DNA from: Acidimicrobiales bacterium
GTDB lineage: Bacteria > Actinomycetota > Acidimicrobiia > Acidimicrobiales > Aldehydirespiratoraceae
NCBI GenBank assembly: GCA_029263235.1
Contig: JAJCXW010000005.1
Location: 1 to 44,859, forward strand
Reading direction: 5' to 3'
Length of the DNA: 44,859 bases
Below the pieces are notes generated by a model. The model had not been told where the DNA came from. It was given only the letters and a program-made list of their open reading frames with translations, and ran no database searches. Numbering within the stretch: the stretch's first letter is position 1; every line of letters begins with the position of its first letter. The translations under genes and the position numbers were made by a program. Of the stretch, positions 23,631 through 32,668 are shown piece after piece.

Positions 23631-25201
23631 ACAAACGAATCGGTCGACTCGGTCTCGTATTCGGGGTTCTGTATCTGATCCTGTTCGCGCAGCTCAATCG
23701 GGTTCAGTTCTTCGGGGCCGAGCGGCTCCGCGAGAATCCGATCAATACTCGTGGACTGATCCGCGAGTTCGGCCAGGAGCGTGGGCCCATCATGGCTGCC
23801 GATGCTGTTGTGGTCGCCCGATCGATTCCGAGCAGTGGATCCTTCGACAACATTCGGGAATATCCCGAGGGTGAACTCTTCGCCCATGTCGTCGGCTACC
23901 AGTCACTCAATGTCGGTGCCACTGGCCTGGAGCGTCAGTACAACGATGAGTTGGCCGGATCGAGTCTCGATCAGCAGGTGCGTTCGATCGGTGATCTGTT
24001 TCGCCACCGAGACACGACAGCCACCCTCAACCTCACGATCCGAGCCGATGTGCAGCGGGTGGCTCGTGATGCTCTCGGGGAGCAGCGGGGTTCGGTGGTG
24101 GCTCTCGATCCTCGCACCGGGGCGGTCTTGGCTCTGTGGACCTGGCCGACCTTTGATCCCAACCTGTTGGCTGCAGCCGATGGCGCCTCAGCCAATCAGG
24201 CCTACGAGGACCTGCTGGCCGATCCCGCCAACCCGTTGCTGGCGAAGTCGTTTCGTGAGCTCTTCTTCCCGGGTTCGACCTTCAAGCTGGTCACGGCAAC
24301 CGCGGCCCTGACCACCGGCCGGGTCACAGCCACGTCGCCGGTCATGCCCGATTCTGATTCCTACCAGCCGATACCAGCGGGCCGACCGATAGCGAACTTC
24401 GCCGGCGCGACCTGTGGCGGCAATCTCGTGGAGATCCTGACGGTGTCGTGCAATACGGCGTTCGCCGAGATCGGGGCCGAGTGGGTGGGTCCGGATTCGA
24501 TGATCGCCACAGCGGAGAGGTACGGCTTCAACGATGTTCCGCCGATCGATCTGCCGGCGGCGGCCGAGTCTCGATTCCCGACGGACTACGGCGATCGTCT
24601 GGCCGATGTGCAGTTCTACCGCGCTGAGACGGTCGAGGAAGGGGAGGAGGGGGTCGAGGAGACCGATCCGCCTGAGCTTCCCAACGGTGATGTCGGGGTC
24701 TACGAGGACACGGCCCGACTGTCGCAGGCGTCGATCGGACAGAACGATGTGGCTGCTTCACCGCTGCAGATGGCGATGGTGGCAGGGGCGATTGCCAATG
24801 ATGGCTTGTTGATGTCTCCCTATGTGGTGTCGAGTATCGCCGCGGCCGACGGGGAGATCTACTCCTCGGCTGATCCGGAGATCTGGCGGGTGGTGAGCTC
24901 GAGGGCAATCGCGCAGACCATGCGCAACGCCATGATCAACGTCGCCACATCCGGCACCGCACGCGGACTCGCTATTCCTGGACTGGTGGTCGGCGGCAAG
25001 ACCGGTACCGCTCAACTCGGAACCAGCCCACCCAACTCCCACGCTTGGATTGTCGGGTTCGCCGGACCGCCGGGTGGTGCGGCTGAGGTTGCCGTGGCGG
25101 TGATCGTCGAGGCTCAGGACGGGGCCAGCGAGCAAACCGGTGGGCGAGTGGCGGCCCCGATCGCCAGAGCCGTTCTCGAAGCGGTGATGGGCGTGAGCTG
25201 A
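23627..25201 (+). CDS. pbpA: class B penicillin-binding protein (peptidoglycan transpeptidase)
   Basis: A 524-residue transpeptidase with one N-terminal membrane helix (LVFGVLYLILFAQLNRVQFF) and the three active-site motifs: STFK with Ser217 and Lys220, SCN at 274-276 and KTG at 458-460. It is the usual partner of RodA in crosslinking new peptidoglycan. An acidic insert, about 338-355 (EEGEEGVEETDPPELP), sits between the SCN and KTG motifs and is not usual. The GTG start overlaps the rodA stop by 4 nt. Confidence 0.93.
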   Translation: MNKRIGRLGLVFGVLYLILFAQLNRVQFFGAERLRENPINTRGLIREFGQERGPIMAADAVVVARSIPSSGSFDNIREYPEGELFAHVVGYQSLNVGATGLERQYNDELAGSSLDQQVRSIGDLFRHRDTTATLNLTIRADVQRVARDALGEQRGSVVALDPRTGAVLALWTWPTFDPNLLAAADGASANQAYEDLLADPANPLLAKSFRELFFPGSTFKLVTATAALTTGRVTATSPVMPDSDSYQPIPAGRPIANFAGATCGGNLVEILTVSCNTAFAEIGAEWVGPDSMIATAERYGFNDVPPIDLPAAAESRFPTDYGDRLADVQFYRAETVEEGEEGVEETDPPELPNGDVGVYEDTARLSQASIGQNDVAASPLQMAMVAGAIANDGLLMSPYVVSSIAAADGEIYSSADPEIWRVVSSRAIAQTMRNAMINVATSGTARGLAIPGLVVGGKTGTAQLGTSPPNSHAWIVGFAGPPGGAAEVAVAVIVEAQDGASEQTGGRVAAPIARAVLEAVMGVS

Positions 25202-25254
25202 GCAGACGAGTTGAGCAGATGAGGTCGTGGGCGAGTGGCGGGCCTCATCGCCGG

Positions 25255-25260
25255 TAGAAT
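25255..25260 (+). promoter_or_regulatory. -10 box of a leaderless promoter for pknB
   Basis: TAGAAT ends 8 nt before the ATG at 25269. It gives the kinase its own promoter apart from the overlapping pstP-rodA-pbpA run. Confidence 0.55.
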
Positions 25261-25268
25261 CAGTCGCC

Positions 25269-27320
25269 ATGTCCGAACAGGGCCCAACCGTATTCAACGG
25301 CCGTTACGAACTACTTCGCCATATTGCCCGTGGGGGCATGGCCGACGTCTATCTGGCGCGCGACGAATTGCTCGATCGCGAGGTCGCTCTCAAGGTTCTT
25401 TTCCCTGAGTTCGCCAACGATCCGAGCTTCGTCGAGCGATTCCGTCGGGAAGCTCAGGCCGCCGCCAACCTCAATCACCCCAACATCGTCGGGGTCTACG
25501 ACTGGGGTCAGGAACGAGGCACGTACTACATCGTCATGGAATACGTCGCTGGCCGCAGCATGGCCGACGTCATTCGTTCCACCGGACCATTGCATCCCGA
25601 TCGAGCCGCTGAGATCGCCGCCGATGTGGCTGCGGCTCTGGTGTTGGCCCATGAAGCAGGGATAGTTCACCGAGACGTGAAGCTCGGCAACATCTTGATC
25701 GCCGACGACGGCAAGGTGAAGGTCGCCGATTTCGGGATAGCCACGGCTCTCGTCGGTACGGCCGAGGATGGGCTCACCCAGCACGGTTCGGTGATGGGCA
25801 CCGCCACCTACTTCTCGCCTGAGCAAGCCCAGGGAAAGCAGCTCGACGGCCGAAGCGATCTCTACTCGTTGGGTGTCGTGCTCTACGAGATGCTGTCGGG
25901 GAATCCCCCTTTCCAGGCCGACACGCCGGTCGGGGTTGCCTACAAGCACGTTCAGGAGAAGCCGGAGTCGCTGGGGGAGCGCGGGGTCAATCTGCCCCAG
26001 TCGCTCGAAGCCATCACGATGAAGCTGTTGGCCAAGAACCCCGCCAACCGTTATCCGGCCGCCAGCGATCTCAAGTCCGACCTCAGCCGCTACCTGGCCG
26101 GCGCCCACAAGATTCCGGGCGCGGCTGCCGCGGCCGGTGCAGCCGCGGCTGCTGCAGCCGCGACGCCATCCCCGGCCGCCGCTGAGTCTGCCCCTCCCAC
26201 TCAGGTCGTTCCGGCGCAACCGGCCGACACTGGTTCCCAGGCCGCAATCGCTTCGCAATACCCGTCGGGATTCGCCTACTACGACGACGAACCGCCCCGA
26301 CAGGACGACTGGAAGCGCACGGTCGGACTCGTGTTCGGCTTGGCCTTGCTGGTCGGCGTGCTCGGATTCCTGGTCGTGGCGTTTGCCCGGACCATGGGCT
26401 TCGGCGACGGTGCGGACGATCCCGGCCCGCCTACGGCAACAGCGGTCGAGATCCCCCAACTGATCGGCGATCTCGTCGACGACGCGCGCTCCGAGCTCAT
26501 CGAGCTCGATCTCGAGATCGAAATCGAATTCGCCACCAACAACGTCATCCCGGTCGATGAAGTGTTTGAGCAGTCGCCGCCGGCGGGCCGCCGGGTCGAG
26601 CCCGGTCAGGTGGTCACCGTCACCGTGAGCAGCGGATCGGCCACCTCGGTTCCGGGAGTGGTCGGCCAGACTCTCGAGGTGGCCCGAACCCTTCTCGAGG
26701 AACGCGGCTATGTGGTGCAGACGCTGAATGAGGAGAGTCCGTTCGAAGCCGGCACGATCGTCACCCAAGACCCTGTCGCCGGCACCGAACTCAACTCCGG
26801 TCAGCCTGTGGTCATAACGATCAGCTTGGGTCCGGCATCGGTTCCGATCCCCGACGTCTCGGGCAAGTCGGTTGTTGTTGCCATCACCCAGCTGCAGGAC
26901 GCCGGGCTACGCCCCGATGGGCAGACCGACGAGGCATCCGACACGGTTCCGGCCGGCGACGTCATCGGCACGATCCCCGAGGCCGGCAATCTGGTCGACG
27001 CCAACAGTGCGGTCACGGTCGTGGTATCGACCGGAGTTCCTCAGGTTCAGGTCCCAGCGGTGGAGAACCTCCTGGCCGACGTTGCCAGCACCCGTCTGGA
27101 AAACGAGGGGCTCGTGCCTCAGATCACCTTCCAAGAAGTGCCTTTCGGATCAGCCGATGTCAACCGGGTGCTGAGCCAGAGTCCGGCGGCCTTCGTCGAG
27201 GTCAATGTCGGAGAAACTGTGACGATCGTTGTCGGTGAGGCCGCCGCCCCTCCGACCACCACCACCACGACTACTACCACCACCACCACCGCTCCGACCA
27301 CTACGACTGCTCCACCGTAG
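25269..27320 (+). CDS. pknB: PASTA-domain Ser/Thr protein kinase PknB
   Basis: A 683-residue receptor kinase. The kinase domain (about 10-280) has glycine loop ARGGMADVY, Lys42, HRD at 134-136 and DFG at 154-156, with a Ser/Thr-containing activation loop. An Ala-rich linker, a membrane helix (about 352-374) and four PASTA repeats follow (first near 390, last ending near 655), which should sense muropeptides or lipid II outside the cell. The protein ends in an unusual external tail of Thr runs and Pro, encoded by ACC/ACT repeats (27256-27317). No PknA homologue lies between pbpA and pknB, unlike in mycobacteria, so this is the only kinase of the cluster. The ATG is fixed by the -10 box. Confidence 0.95.
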   Translation: MSEQGPTVFNGRYELLRHIARGGMADVYLARDELLDREVALKVLFPEFANDPSFVERFRREAQAAANLNHPNIVGVYDWGQERGTYYIVMEYVAGRSMADVIRSTGPLHPDRAAEIAADVAAALVLAHEAGIVHRDVKLGNILIADDGKVKVADFGIATALVGTAEDGLTQHGSVMGTATYFSPEQAQGKQLDGRSDLYSLGVVLYEMLSGNPPFQADTPVGVAYKHVQEKPESLGERGVNLPQSLEAITMKLLAKNPANRYPAASDLKSDLSRYLAGAHKIPGAAAAAGAAAAAAAATPSPAAAESAPPTQVVPAQPADTGSQAAIASQYPSGFAYYDDEPPRQDDWKRTVGLVFGLALLVGVLGFLVVAFARTMGFGDGADDPGPPTATAVEIPQLIGDLVDDARSELIELDLEIEIEFATNNVIPVDEVFEQSPPAGRRVEPGQVVTVTVSSGSATSVPGVVGQTLEVARTLLEERGYVVQTLNEESPFEAGTIVTQDPVAGTELNSGQPVVITISLGPASVPIPDVSGKSVVVAITQLQDAGLRPDGQTDEASDTVPAGDVIGTIPEAGNLVDANSAVTVVVSTGVPQVQVPAVENLLADVASTRLENEGLVPQITFQEVPFGSADVNRVLSQSPAAFVEVNVGETVTIVVGEAAAPPTTTTTTTTTTTTAPTTTTAPP

Positions 27321-27351
27321 GACCACGAGGTCAGCCTGCAGTCACCGGAGG

Positions 27352-27951
27352 TCAGCTGCAGCGGCTCAAGAAGTTGCTCAGCAGATCGTGGCCGCTGTGG
27401 GTGAGCACCGATTCGGGGTGGAACTGCACGCCCTCGATGTCGAGATCACGATGGCGTAGCCCCATCACCACACCGTCGTCGGTTTCGGCAGTGATGGTGA
27501 GAGCGTCGGGAACCGTCGAGCGTTCGACGATCAGCGAGTGATAGCGGGTGGCCTCGAGAGGCTGCGGCAAACCCTCGAAGACTCCTTGACCCTGGTGGCG
27601 AATGAACGAGGTCTTGCCGTGCATGACCTGGGGAGCCCGCACCACTGATCCCCCGAACGCCTGGCCTATGCACTGCATGCCGAGGCACACCCCGAAGATG
27701 GGAACGCTGCCGGCGAGTTGAGCGAGGATCTGCATGGAGATGCCGGCACCGTCGGGAGTCCCGGGCCCCGGTGATATGAGAATCCCATCGGGGCCGAGTT
27801 CGGTGATGCCGTCGATGTCGATTTCGTCGTGGCGCCGAACCACCGGCCGGGCGCCAAGTTCACCGAGGTACTGCACCAAGATGTAGACGAACGAGTCGTA
27901 GTTGTCGATGACGAGAATGACCGGCCCATCGGCCGTGGTGTTGTCGGGCAC
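27352..27951 (-). CDS. pabA/trpG: anthranilate/aminodeoxychorismate synthase glutaminase subunit
   Basis: A 199-residue class I glutamine amidotransferase. It has VIDNYDSFVY, the oxyanion SPGPGTPDGAG, the nucleophile Cys in FGVCLGMQCIGQ and the catalytic pair in QFHPES. It supplies ammonia for anthranilate (tryptophan) or aminodeoxychorismate (folate) synthesis; both roles can be served by one protein. No synthase partner is adjacent. The position next to pknB and convergent with it matches the mycobacterial order. GTG at 27951 is fixed by a -10 box 6 nt upstream. Confidence 0.92.
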   Translation of the reverse strand: MPDNTTADGPVILVIDNYDSFVYILVQYLGELGARPVVRRHDEIDIDGITELGPDGILISPGPGTPDGAGISMQILAQLAGSVPIFGVCLGMQCIGQAFGGSVVRAPQVMHGKTSFIRHQGQGVFEGLPQPLEATRYHSLIVERSTVPDALTITAETDDGVVMGLRHRDLDIEGVQFHPESVLTHSGHDLLSNFLSRCS

Positions 27952-27957
27952 GCGCCG

Positions 27958-27963
27958 ACGCTA
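27958..27963 (-). promoter_or_regulatory. -10 box of a leaderless promoter for pabA/trpG
   Basis: TAGCGT on the minus strand ends 6 nt before the GTG at 27951; it lies 16 bp after the etfD-like stop. Confidence 0.5.
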
Positions 27964-27979
27964 TCTCGGTCGGCGAAGG

Positions 27980-30208
27980 TCAGGTGGCAGAATTCGTGGA
28001 GCCAGCCGAACCAGCCGAGCCAGCCGACAGCTCCCCGGCTTTGATGGCATCGAGGACATGGATGGCGATATCGGCCACCCTCACCTCTTCTTCTTCCTTG
28101 CCGGCCGCCTTCACGCCGTCGTCCATCATGATGTAGCAGAAGGGGCAAGCAGTCGCGACCCGACTTGCACCGGTGGCGATGAGTTCCTCGGCACGGTCGT
28201 CGTTGATCTTGACGCCGATGGTTTCTTCCATCCACATCCGGGCTCCGCCCGCACCACAGCACATGCCCTTGGTGCCGTTGCGTTCGGCTTCCACCACTTC
28301 GATGCCGCCGAGTTGACCGAGCACCTTGCGGGGGGCCATGTAGACGTCGTTGTGGCGACCGAGGTAGCAGGAGTCGTGGTAGACGACGCGCTCCTCGAGC
28401 CGGGCCTCCGACAGGTCGAGCCGCCCCTGATCGACCAACCATTCGAGGAACTGGCTGTGATGCACCACCTCGTAGTGGCCGCCGAGTTGGGGATACTCAT
28501 TGGCCAGCGTGTTGAAGCAGTGGGGGCACTGGGTGATGATCTTCTTCACGCCCATGGCGTTGAGCTGTTCGACGTTCTGGCCGGCAAGCATCTGGAAGAG
28601 GTACTCGTTGCCGGAACGTCGGGCCGAGTCGCCGGTGCAACTCTCCGATGGGCCGAGAATCGCATAGTCGACTCCGGCCCGCTCGAGAAGCTGAGCCATG
28701 GCCCGGGTGACCTTCTTGTTCTTGTCGTCGAACGAGCCGGCACATCCGACCCAATAGAGGTATTCGGCCTCGAACGGGTCGCCGCCGTCGATGATCTGCA
28801 CGCCTTCGAGATCGCTGGCCCAGTCGGAGCGTTCGGTCTGGCTCATGCCCCAGGGGTTGGACGAATTTTCCATGGCCCGGAAGGCCTGTCCGAGCTCCGA
28901 CGGGAAGTCGGACTCCATCAAGGTGAGGTAGCGGCGCATGTCGAGGATCTTGTCGAGGATCTCGATGTTGACCGGACAGATCTCGTCGCAGGCCTTGCAG
29001 GAGGTGCAGGACCACAGTTCGTCGGTGGTGATGCGTTCGAAGATCGATTCGGACGACACCTTGATCTCGCCTTCGCCACCGAGCGGAGGGGTGACCACCG
29101 GGTTGCCGGTTCGCGCCATGACCTCACCGGTCTTGAGCACGATTTCACGCGGATCGAGAGGCTTGCCGGTGGCGTGGGCCGGGCACACGCTGGTGCAGCG
29201 ACCGCACATGGTGCAGGCGTCGGTGTCGAGGAGTTGCTTCCATGTGAAGTCCTCGATGACCGACGCCCCGAAGGTTTCGAGTTCGGTCTCCCCGGAGACC
29301 AGATCGGGCATCGACTTCATCGCACCCTTGGGACGGTCCTTGTCCTTGAGATACATGTTGAGAGGCGAGGTGAACATGTGGCGGAGCATGGTGGTGGGGA
29401 GAATCACCAAGAAGGCAATGAAGCTCACGACATGGACCATCCACCAGGCTTGATGCCAGCCGTGGACGCTGTCGACGTTGTCGAGCGTCTGCGCCAGCGG
29501 GTAACCGATGAAGCTCCACTTCTCGAAGTCGGGCGAACCCTCGGCGGCGATACGGAACGCCTCGGTGCCGAAACCGGTGATGGAGATGGCGAAGAACACG
29601 CCGAGGATCACGGCGTGTTCGGGGCGGGTCTTGATGCTGATGCGGTAGGGCCGCCATGGAGTCGGGCCGTATCGACGAATGATCGCCCACACGATTCCGA
29701 CGAAGAAGACGAGTCCGGCGGCATCGCCCACCGCGGCGTAGGCCCGGTAGACGTCACCGTGAAGGAACTTGGCTTCCTCGGGGAGCTGGTGATCGACCTC
29801 GAGAGCAGTGGTGACTCCCAACAGCACGAGGAATCCGAAGTAGATCATCGAGTGCATGATCCCGGCGCCGGGCTCGCGAAGCAGGGTCCTCATGTAGACA
29901 CCGGCTCGGAAGTCGGCGAGTCGGCGTGGCGCGTTCTTGACGGTGGTGCGACGGTTTTCGGGCCGGCCTCGTTCCCAGTTCTTGACCCGGTTGGCGAACA
30001 TGACGGCGCCATAGACCAGCAGCACCGGAATCAATGTGTAGAACGCGAACATCAGCGAGCTGGGGACGTTTACGAACACCTCACGAGACACCGGACTCGA
30101 GTCGTGGAATTCGGTGAACAGGGGAACGATCCCGGAGGCTGCGGTGAAGGCGGCTACACCTACACCGAGGCCAATGACGTAGTGATGGGGCTTCAGTCGA
30201 GTGTTCAT
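27980..30208 (-). CDS. EtfD-like membrane iron-sulfur oxidoreductase
   Basis: A 742-residue protein. The N-terminal 300 residues hold about six membrane helices resembling nitrate reductase gamma-type cytochrome b. Two [4Fe-4S] motifs follow, CTMCGRCTSVCP (from about 332) and CTSCKACDEICP (from about 401), then two CCG domains with GCAGS, CPHC, CCGAGG and CPFC. This is the layout of mycobacterial EtfD (Rv0338c type), which passes electrons from acyl-CoA dehydrogenases through ETF to menaquinone; the assignment is by domain order. No etfBA is nearby. ATG at 30208 (MNTRLK) is chosen because TATCGT lies 10 nt upstream; the open frame extends 70 codons further without family-like sequence. The last 13 residues are a repeated SAG tail ending STNSAT. 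Confidence 0.85.
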   Translation of the reverse strand: MNTRLKPHHYVIGLGVGVAAFTAASGIVPLFTEFHDSSPVSREVFVNVPSSLMFAFYTLIPVLLVYGAVMFANRVKNWERGRPENRRTTVKNAPRRLADFRAGVYMRTLLREPGAGIMHSMIYFGFLVLLGVTTALEVDHQLPEEAKFLHGDVYRAYAAVGDAAGLVFFVGIVWAIIRRYGPTPWRPYRISIKTRPEHAVILGVFFAISITGFGTEAFRIAAEGSPDFEKWSFIGYPLAQTLDNVDSVHGWHQAWWMVHVVSFIAFLVILPTTMLRHMFTSPLNMYLKDKDRPKGAMKSMPDLVSGETELETFGASVIEDFTWKQLLDTDACTMCGRCTSVCPAHATGKPLDPREIVLKTGEVMARTGNPVVTPPLGGEGEIKVSSESIFERITTDELWSCTSCKACDEICPVNIEILDKILDMRRYLTLMESDFPSELGQAFRAMENSSNPWGMSQTERSDWASDLEGVQIIDGGDPFEAEYLYWVGCAGSFDDKNKKVTRAMAQLLERAGVDYAILGPSESCTGDSARRSGNEYLFQMLAGQNVEQLNAMGVKKIITQCPHCFNTLANEYPQLGGHYEVVHHSQFLEWLVDQGRLDLSEARLEERVVYHDSCYLGRHNDVYMAPRKVLGQLGGIEVVEAERNGTKGMCCGAGGARMWMEETIGVKINDDRAEELIATGASRVATACPFCYIMMDDGVKAAGKEEEEVRVADIAIHVLDAIKAGELSAGSAGSAGSTNSAT
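27999..28025 (-). repeat. three 9-bp tandem units at the 3' end of the etfD-like gene
   Basis: On the plus strand the units are GAGCCAGCC, GAACCAGCC and GAGCCAGCC. In the coding direction they give Ser-Ala-Gly repeats and run into TCC-ACG-AAT-TCT-GCC, encoding STNSA, five codons before the stop. The module matches that at the 5' end of accE in period, phase and following sequence. Confidence 0.8.
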
Positions 30209-30218
30209 GGCTGCCGAG

Positions 30219-30224
30219 ACGATA
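30219..30224 (-). promoter_or_regulatory. -10 box of the etfD-like gene
   Basis: TATCGT on the minus strand ends 10 nt before the ATG at 30208, near enough for a leaderless or very short-leader transcript. Confidence 0.4.
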
Positions 30225-30341
30225 GCGGCTCGACGGCCCACGGTTCGCACCCGCCGCCGACACCTCAGCGACCCATTCGCCGTTACCATCCAGAGCCGTT
30301 GAAACAACTCGCCCGGTGAGGCCGAACGTGGCATCGCAAAC

Positions 30342-31931
30342 ATGACCATCGACATGAACGAAGCGCTTTCGGAGCTGCGCGACGCCCGTCGCAGCAGACA
30401 TCTGCAGGGCATGGACAAGTCGGATCTCGCGTATCGCGCCTACGTCACCGTGCTGTTCGGCCTGTTCGGCTTCTTTCTCGCCCTCGGTGCCGTCGATGAG
30501 GCTCCGATCGGCGAGAACACTGTTCGATGGCTCAGTAGTCACGGCAGCCAGTGGGTCGGCCTGGGGATTGCCGCGGTGATGGCTGCGGCCATGCGTTCCG
30601 GGGCCAACGGCGGTCCACTCACCATCGACGATGTCGATGCTCACCACATTCTCTTGTCTCCGCTGAGCCGGGCCGATGCTCTCCAGCGCCCGGTACGAAA
30701 GCTGCTCCTTTCGGCCGCGGGCATCGCGGGGGTACTCGGCGCGGCCGCAGGCGAACTAGCGGCGCGGCGCTTGCCTGGAACCAGGACAGAGTGGGTATTC
30801 GGTGCCGCGCTCACCGGTGCAGCCGTCGGGGTTCTGGCGGTCGGCTGTGCTTTGGTGGTTTCCGGATATCGTCGTAGCGGCCCGATCGTCACTGCCAGTT
30901 GGATGACGGTAGCGGCTTGGTCGGTGGCCGATGTCTGGTTCGACATCGATACCTCGCCTCTGAGTTTCATGGGCCGGGTAGCGCTCTGGCCGCTGGTTGG
31001 TGAGGTGGTTCACCTCACGGTCATTGCCGCCGTTGTGATTGTCGCAGTCGTCGGCGTGCGTGCTGTCGAGGGTGTGAGCGTCGAAAGGATTCGTCGACGG
31101 GCCGTTCTGATTCGCCAGATCCGTTTCGCCTTGTCGCAACAGGACCTTCGTTCGCTGATCCTGTTGCGCCGTCAGTTGGCATTCGAGCTGCCACGACAGC
31201 GGCCTCTGCTCAGGCCGGCACTTCGCAGACTCGGCCCTCGATTCCCGGTACTCACCCGCGATCTGCGGAGCTACATGCGTTGGCCCAACCGCCGACTCAC
31301 ACGCGTTGCCGGCCTCAGCGTGGCTATCGGGCTGAGCATCGCCGGCGTGTGGCATGGCACCACAGTGCTGATCGCCGGGGCAGGGGTGTTGCTGTATCTG
31401 GTGAGCCTTGAGGTGGTGGAGCCCTACGGCCAGGAGGTCGATCATCCCAGTGTCATGGAGACCATGCCGTTGGAATCCGGCCGGATACTCGTCGAGCATC
31501 TCGTCGGGGCCGCCGTTGCCATGATCCCGATCTGGCTGGTGGCCACCTCAGCAGCCGTGGTTGCTTCGCGCTCGACCGACCTTCTCATTTCGATGCTGGT
31601 GGCGACGTTGCCGGCTGTGTTGGTGGCCGTGGGTGCGGGCGCTCTCAGCATCCAACGGGTTGGTTCCAATGTCTCATCGGTGGCGGTGCCGCCCGAGTTG
31701 GCCGGCCCCCAAGTTCTTTTCAAGCTTCTCTGGCCGCCGGCCGTCGCCACCCTTGGTGTGGTGCCGGTGATGTTTGCTCGAGGCGCGGCCCGATCGGGCG
31801 ACGCGGTGGCGTCTCCCACTGTCAACATGGGGATCTTCGTCGTGATCGCCGGTGGCATCGTGTTCAGTTGGATCCGGTTCAGAGACGGATTCTTCGAGGC
31901 CGCAGCGGTCGCTCAGCAAGGAAGAACGTGA
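30342..31931 (+). CDS. ABC-type permease-like membrane protein
   Basis: A 529-residue protein with about ten to twelve hydrophobic segments and a central basic region (residues of about 250-310, RIRRRAVLIRQIRFALSQQD), typical of large ABC-2-like permeases with unknown substrate in actinobacteria. Its function rests on the ATPase gene that begins in its stop codon (TGATG). ATG at 30342 or ATG at 30354 may be the start; neither has a clear ribosome site. The 133-bp gap to the divergent etfD-like gene holds a TACCAT that could be its -10. Confidence 0.65.
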   Translation: MTIDMNEALSELRDARRSRHLQGMDKSDLAYRAYVTVLFGLFGFFLALGAVDEAPIGENTVRWLSSHGSQWVGLGIAAVMAAAMRSGANGGPLTIDDVDAHHILLSPLSRADALQRPVRKLLLSAAGIAGVLGAAAGELAARRLPGTRTEWVFGAALTGAAVGVLAVGCALVVSGYRRSGPIVTASWMTVAAWSVADVWFDIDTSPLSFMGRVALWPLVGEVVHLTVIAAVVIVAVVGVRAVEGVSVERIRRRAVLIRQIRFALSQQDLRSLILLRRQLAFELPRQRPLLRPALRRLGPRFPVLTRDLRSYMRWPNRRLTRVAGLSVAIGLSIAGVWHGTTVLIAGAGVLLYLVSLEVVEPYGQEVDHPSVMETMPLESGRILVEHLVGAAVAMIPIWLVATSAAVVASRSTDLLISMLVATLPAVLVAVGAGALSIQRVGSNVSSVAVPPELAGPQVLFKLLWPPAVATLGVVPVMFARGAARSGDAVASPTVNMGIFVVIAGGIVFSWIRFRDGFFEAAAVAQQGRT

Positions 31932-32647
31932 TGAGTAGAGAGAGTCGCAGTGACGAGTCGGGACGACGCAAGAAGAAGGCCCGCCCCGATCCCGACGCTT
32001 TCGAGTTCAAAGAAGTCGAAAAGCACTACGGCGATGTGATCGCGGTCGGTCCGGTGTCGTTCTCGGTGGCGGCCGGAGAAGCGGTCGCTCTGGTGGGTCA
32101 CAACGGATCGGGGAAGTCGACTCTGTTGTCGTTGGCTGCCGGGGTTGCCGATGTGAGCGAGGGGTCGGTCAGGATCGCGGGTTCCACGGCGGGCTCGGCG
32201 GCGGCCCGAGCGGCCATGTCGTATCTCCCGGATCATCCTGTGCTCTACGACGACCTCAGTCTCTGGGAACACATCGAGTACCTGAGCCATCTCCACGGCT
32301 CGACCCCCACCGCGCACGACGCCGAGGAGCTGATCGAGCGACTCGGGCTGAGCAGCAGAGTCGACGATCTTCCCTCGACCTTCAGCCGAGGTCTGCGTCA
32401 GAAGTCATCGATCGCGATCGGACTGTGCCGGCCCTTCGCGGTGCTGGCCATCGATGAGCCCTTCTCCGGTCTTGATGGCACCGGCCGCGAGACATTGCTG
32501 GAGCTGATCTCAGAGGTGCGTGAGGAGCGGGGAGCGGTGCTCGTCGCCACTCACGACCCTCAGATGTTCGGCGTGTTTGATCGGGCTGTGATGCTCGAAC
32601 AGGGCGAGGTTGTGTTCGACGGCCCGATATCCGAACTCGATATCTGA
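31931..32647 (+). CDS. ABC transporter ATP-binding protein
   Basis: A 238-residue nucleotide-binding domain with Walker A GHNGSGKST, a degenerate signature (FSRGLRQKSSIAIGL in place of LSGGQ), Walker B AVLAIDEPFSGLD and the switch histidine in ATHD. The atypical signature is common in ABC-2 exporters with fused or unusual permeases. The first 25 residues are basic and low complexity. AAGGA lies 8 nt before the ATG, which overlaps the permease stop by one base, so the two form one transporter. Confidence 0.9.
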   Translation: MSRESRSDESGRRKKKARPDPDAFEFKEVEKHYGDVIAVGPVSFSVAAGEAVALVGHNGSGKSTLLSLAAGVADVSEGSVRIAGSTAGSAAARAAMSYLPDHPVLYDDLSLWEHIEYLSHLHGSTPTAHDAEELIERLGLSSRVDDLPSTFSRGLRQKSSIAIGLCRPFAVLAIDEPFSGLDGTGRETLLELISEVREERGAVLVATHDPQMFGVFDRAVMLEQGEVVFDGPISELDI

Positions 32648-32648
32648 T

Positions 32649-32668
32649 TTCACGAACTCAGTCGTGAA
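32649..32668. terminator. perfect stem-loop at convergent gene ends
   Basis: TTCACGA and TCGTGAA form a 7-bp stem with a 6-nt loop (ACTCAG), starting 2 nt after the ATPase stop and covering the last codons and stop of the pentapeptide-repeat gene. Only a TTT flanks it on the left. Confidence 0.5.

Noticed and set aside
27256-27317. ACC/ACT repeat run at the end of pknB as a regulatory or phase-variable repeat
   Set aside because: The run is imperfect and in frame, giving a Thr/Pro tail common at the ends of exported domains; no frame shift would follow from loss of a codon unit.
27902-30319. 805-codon open frame on the plus strand
   Set aside because: It lies wholly antisense to the etfD-like gene, which has clear Fe-S and CCG motifs. 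The translation shows no domain and is rich in His, Gly and Asp, as expected for the complement of G+C-rich coding DNA.
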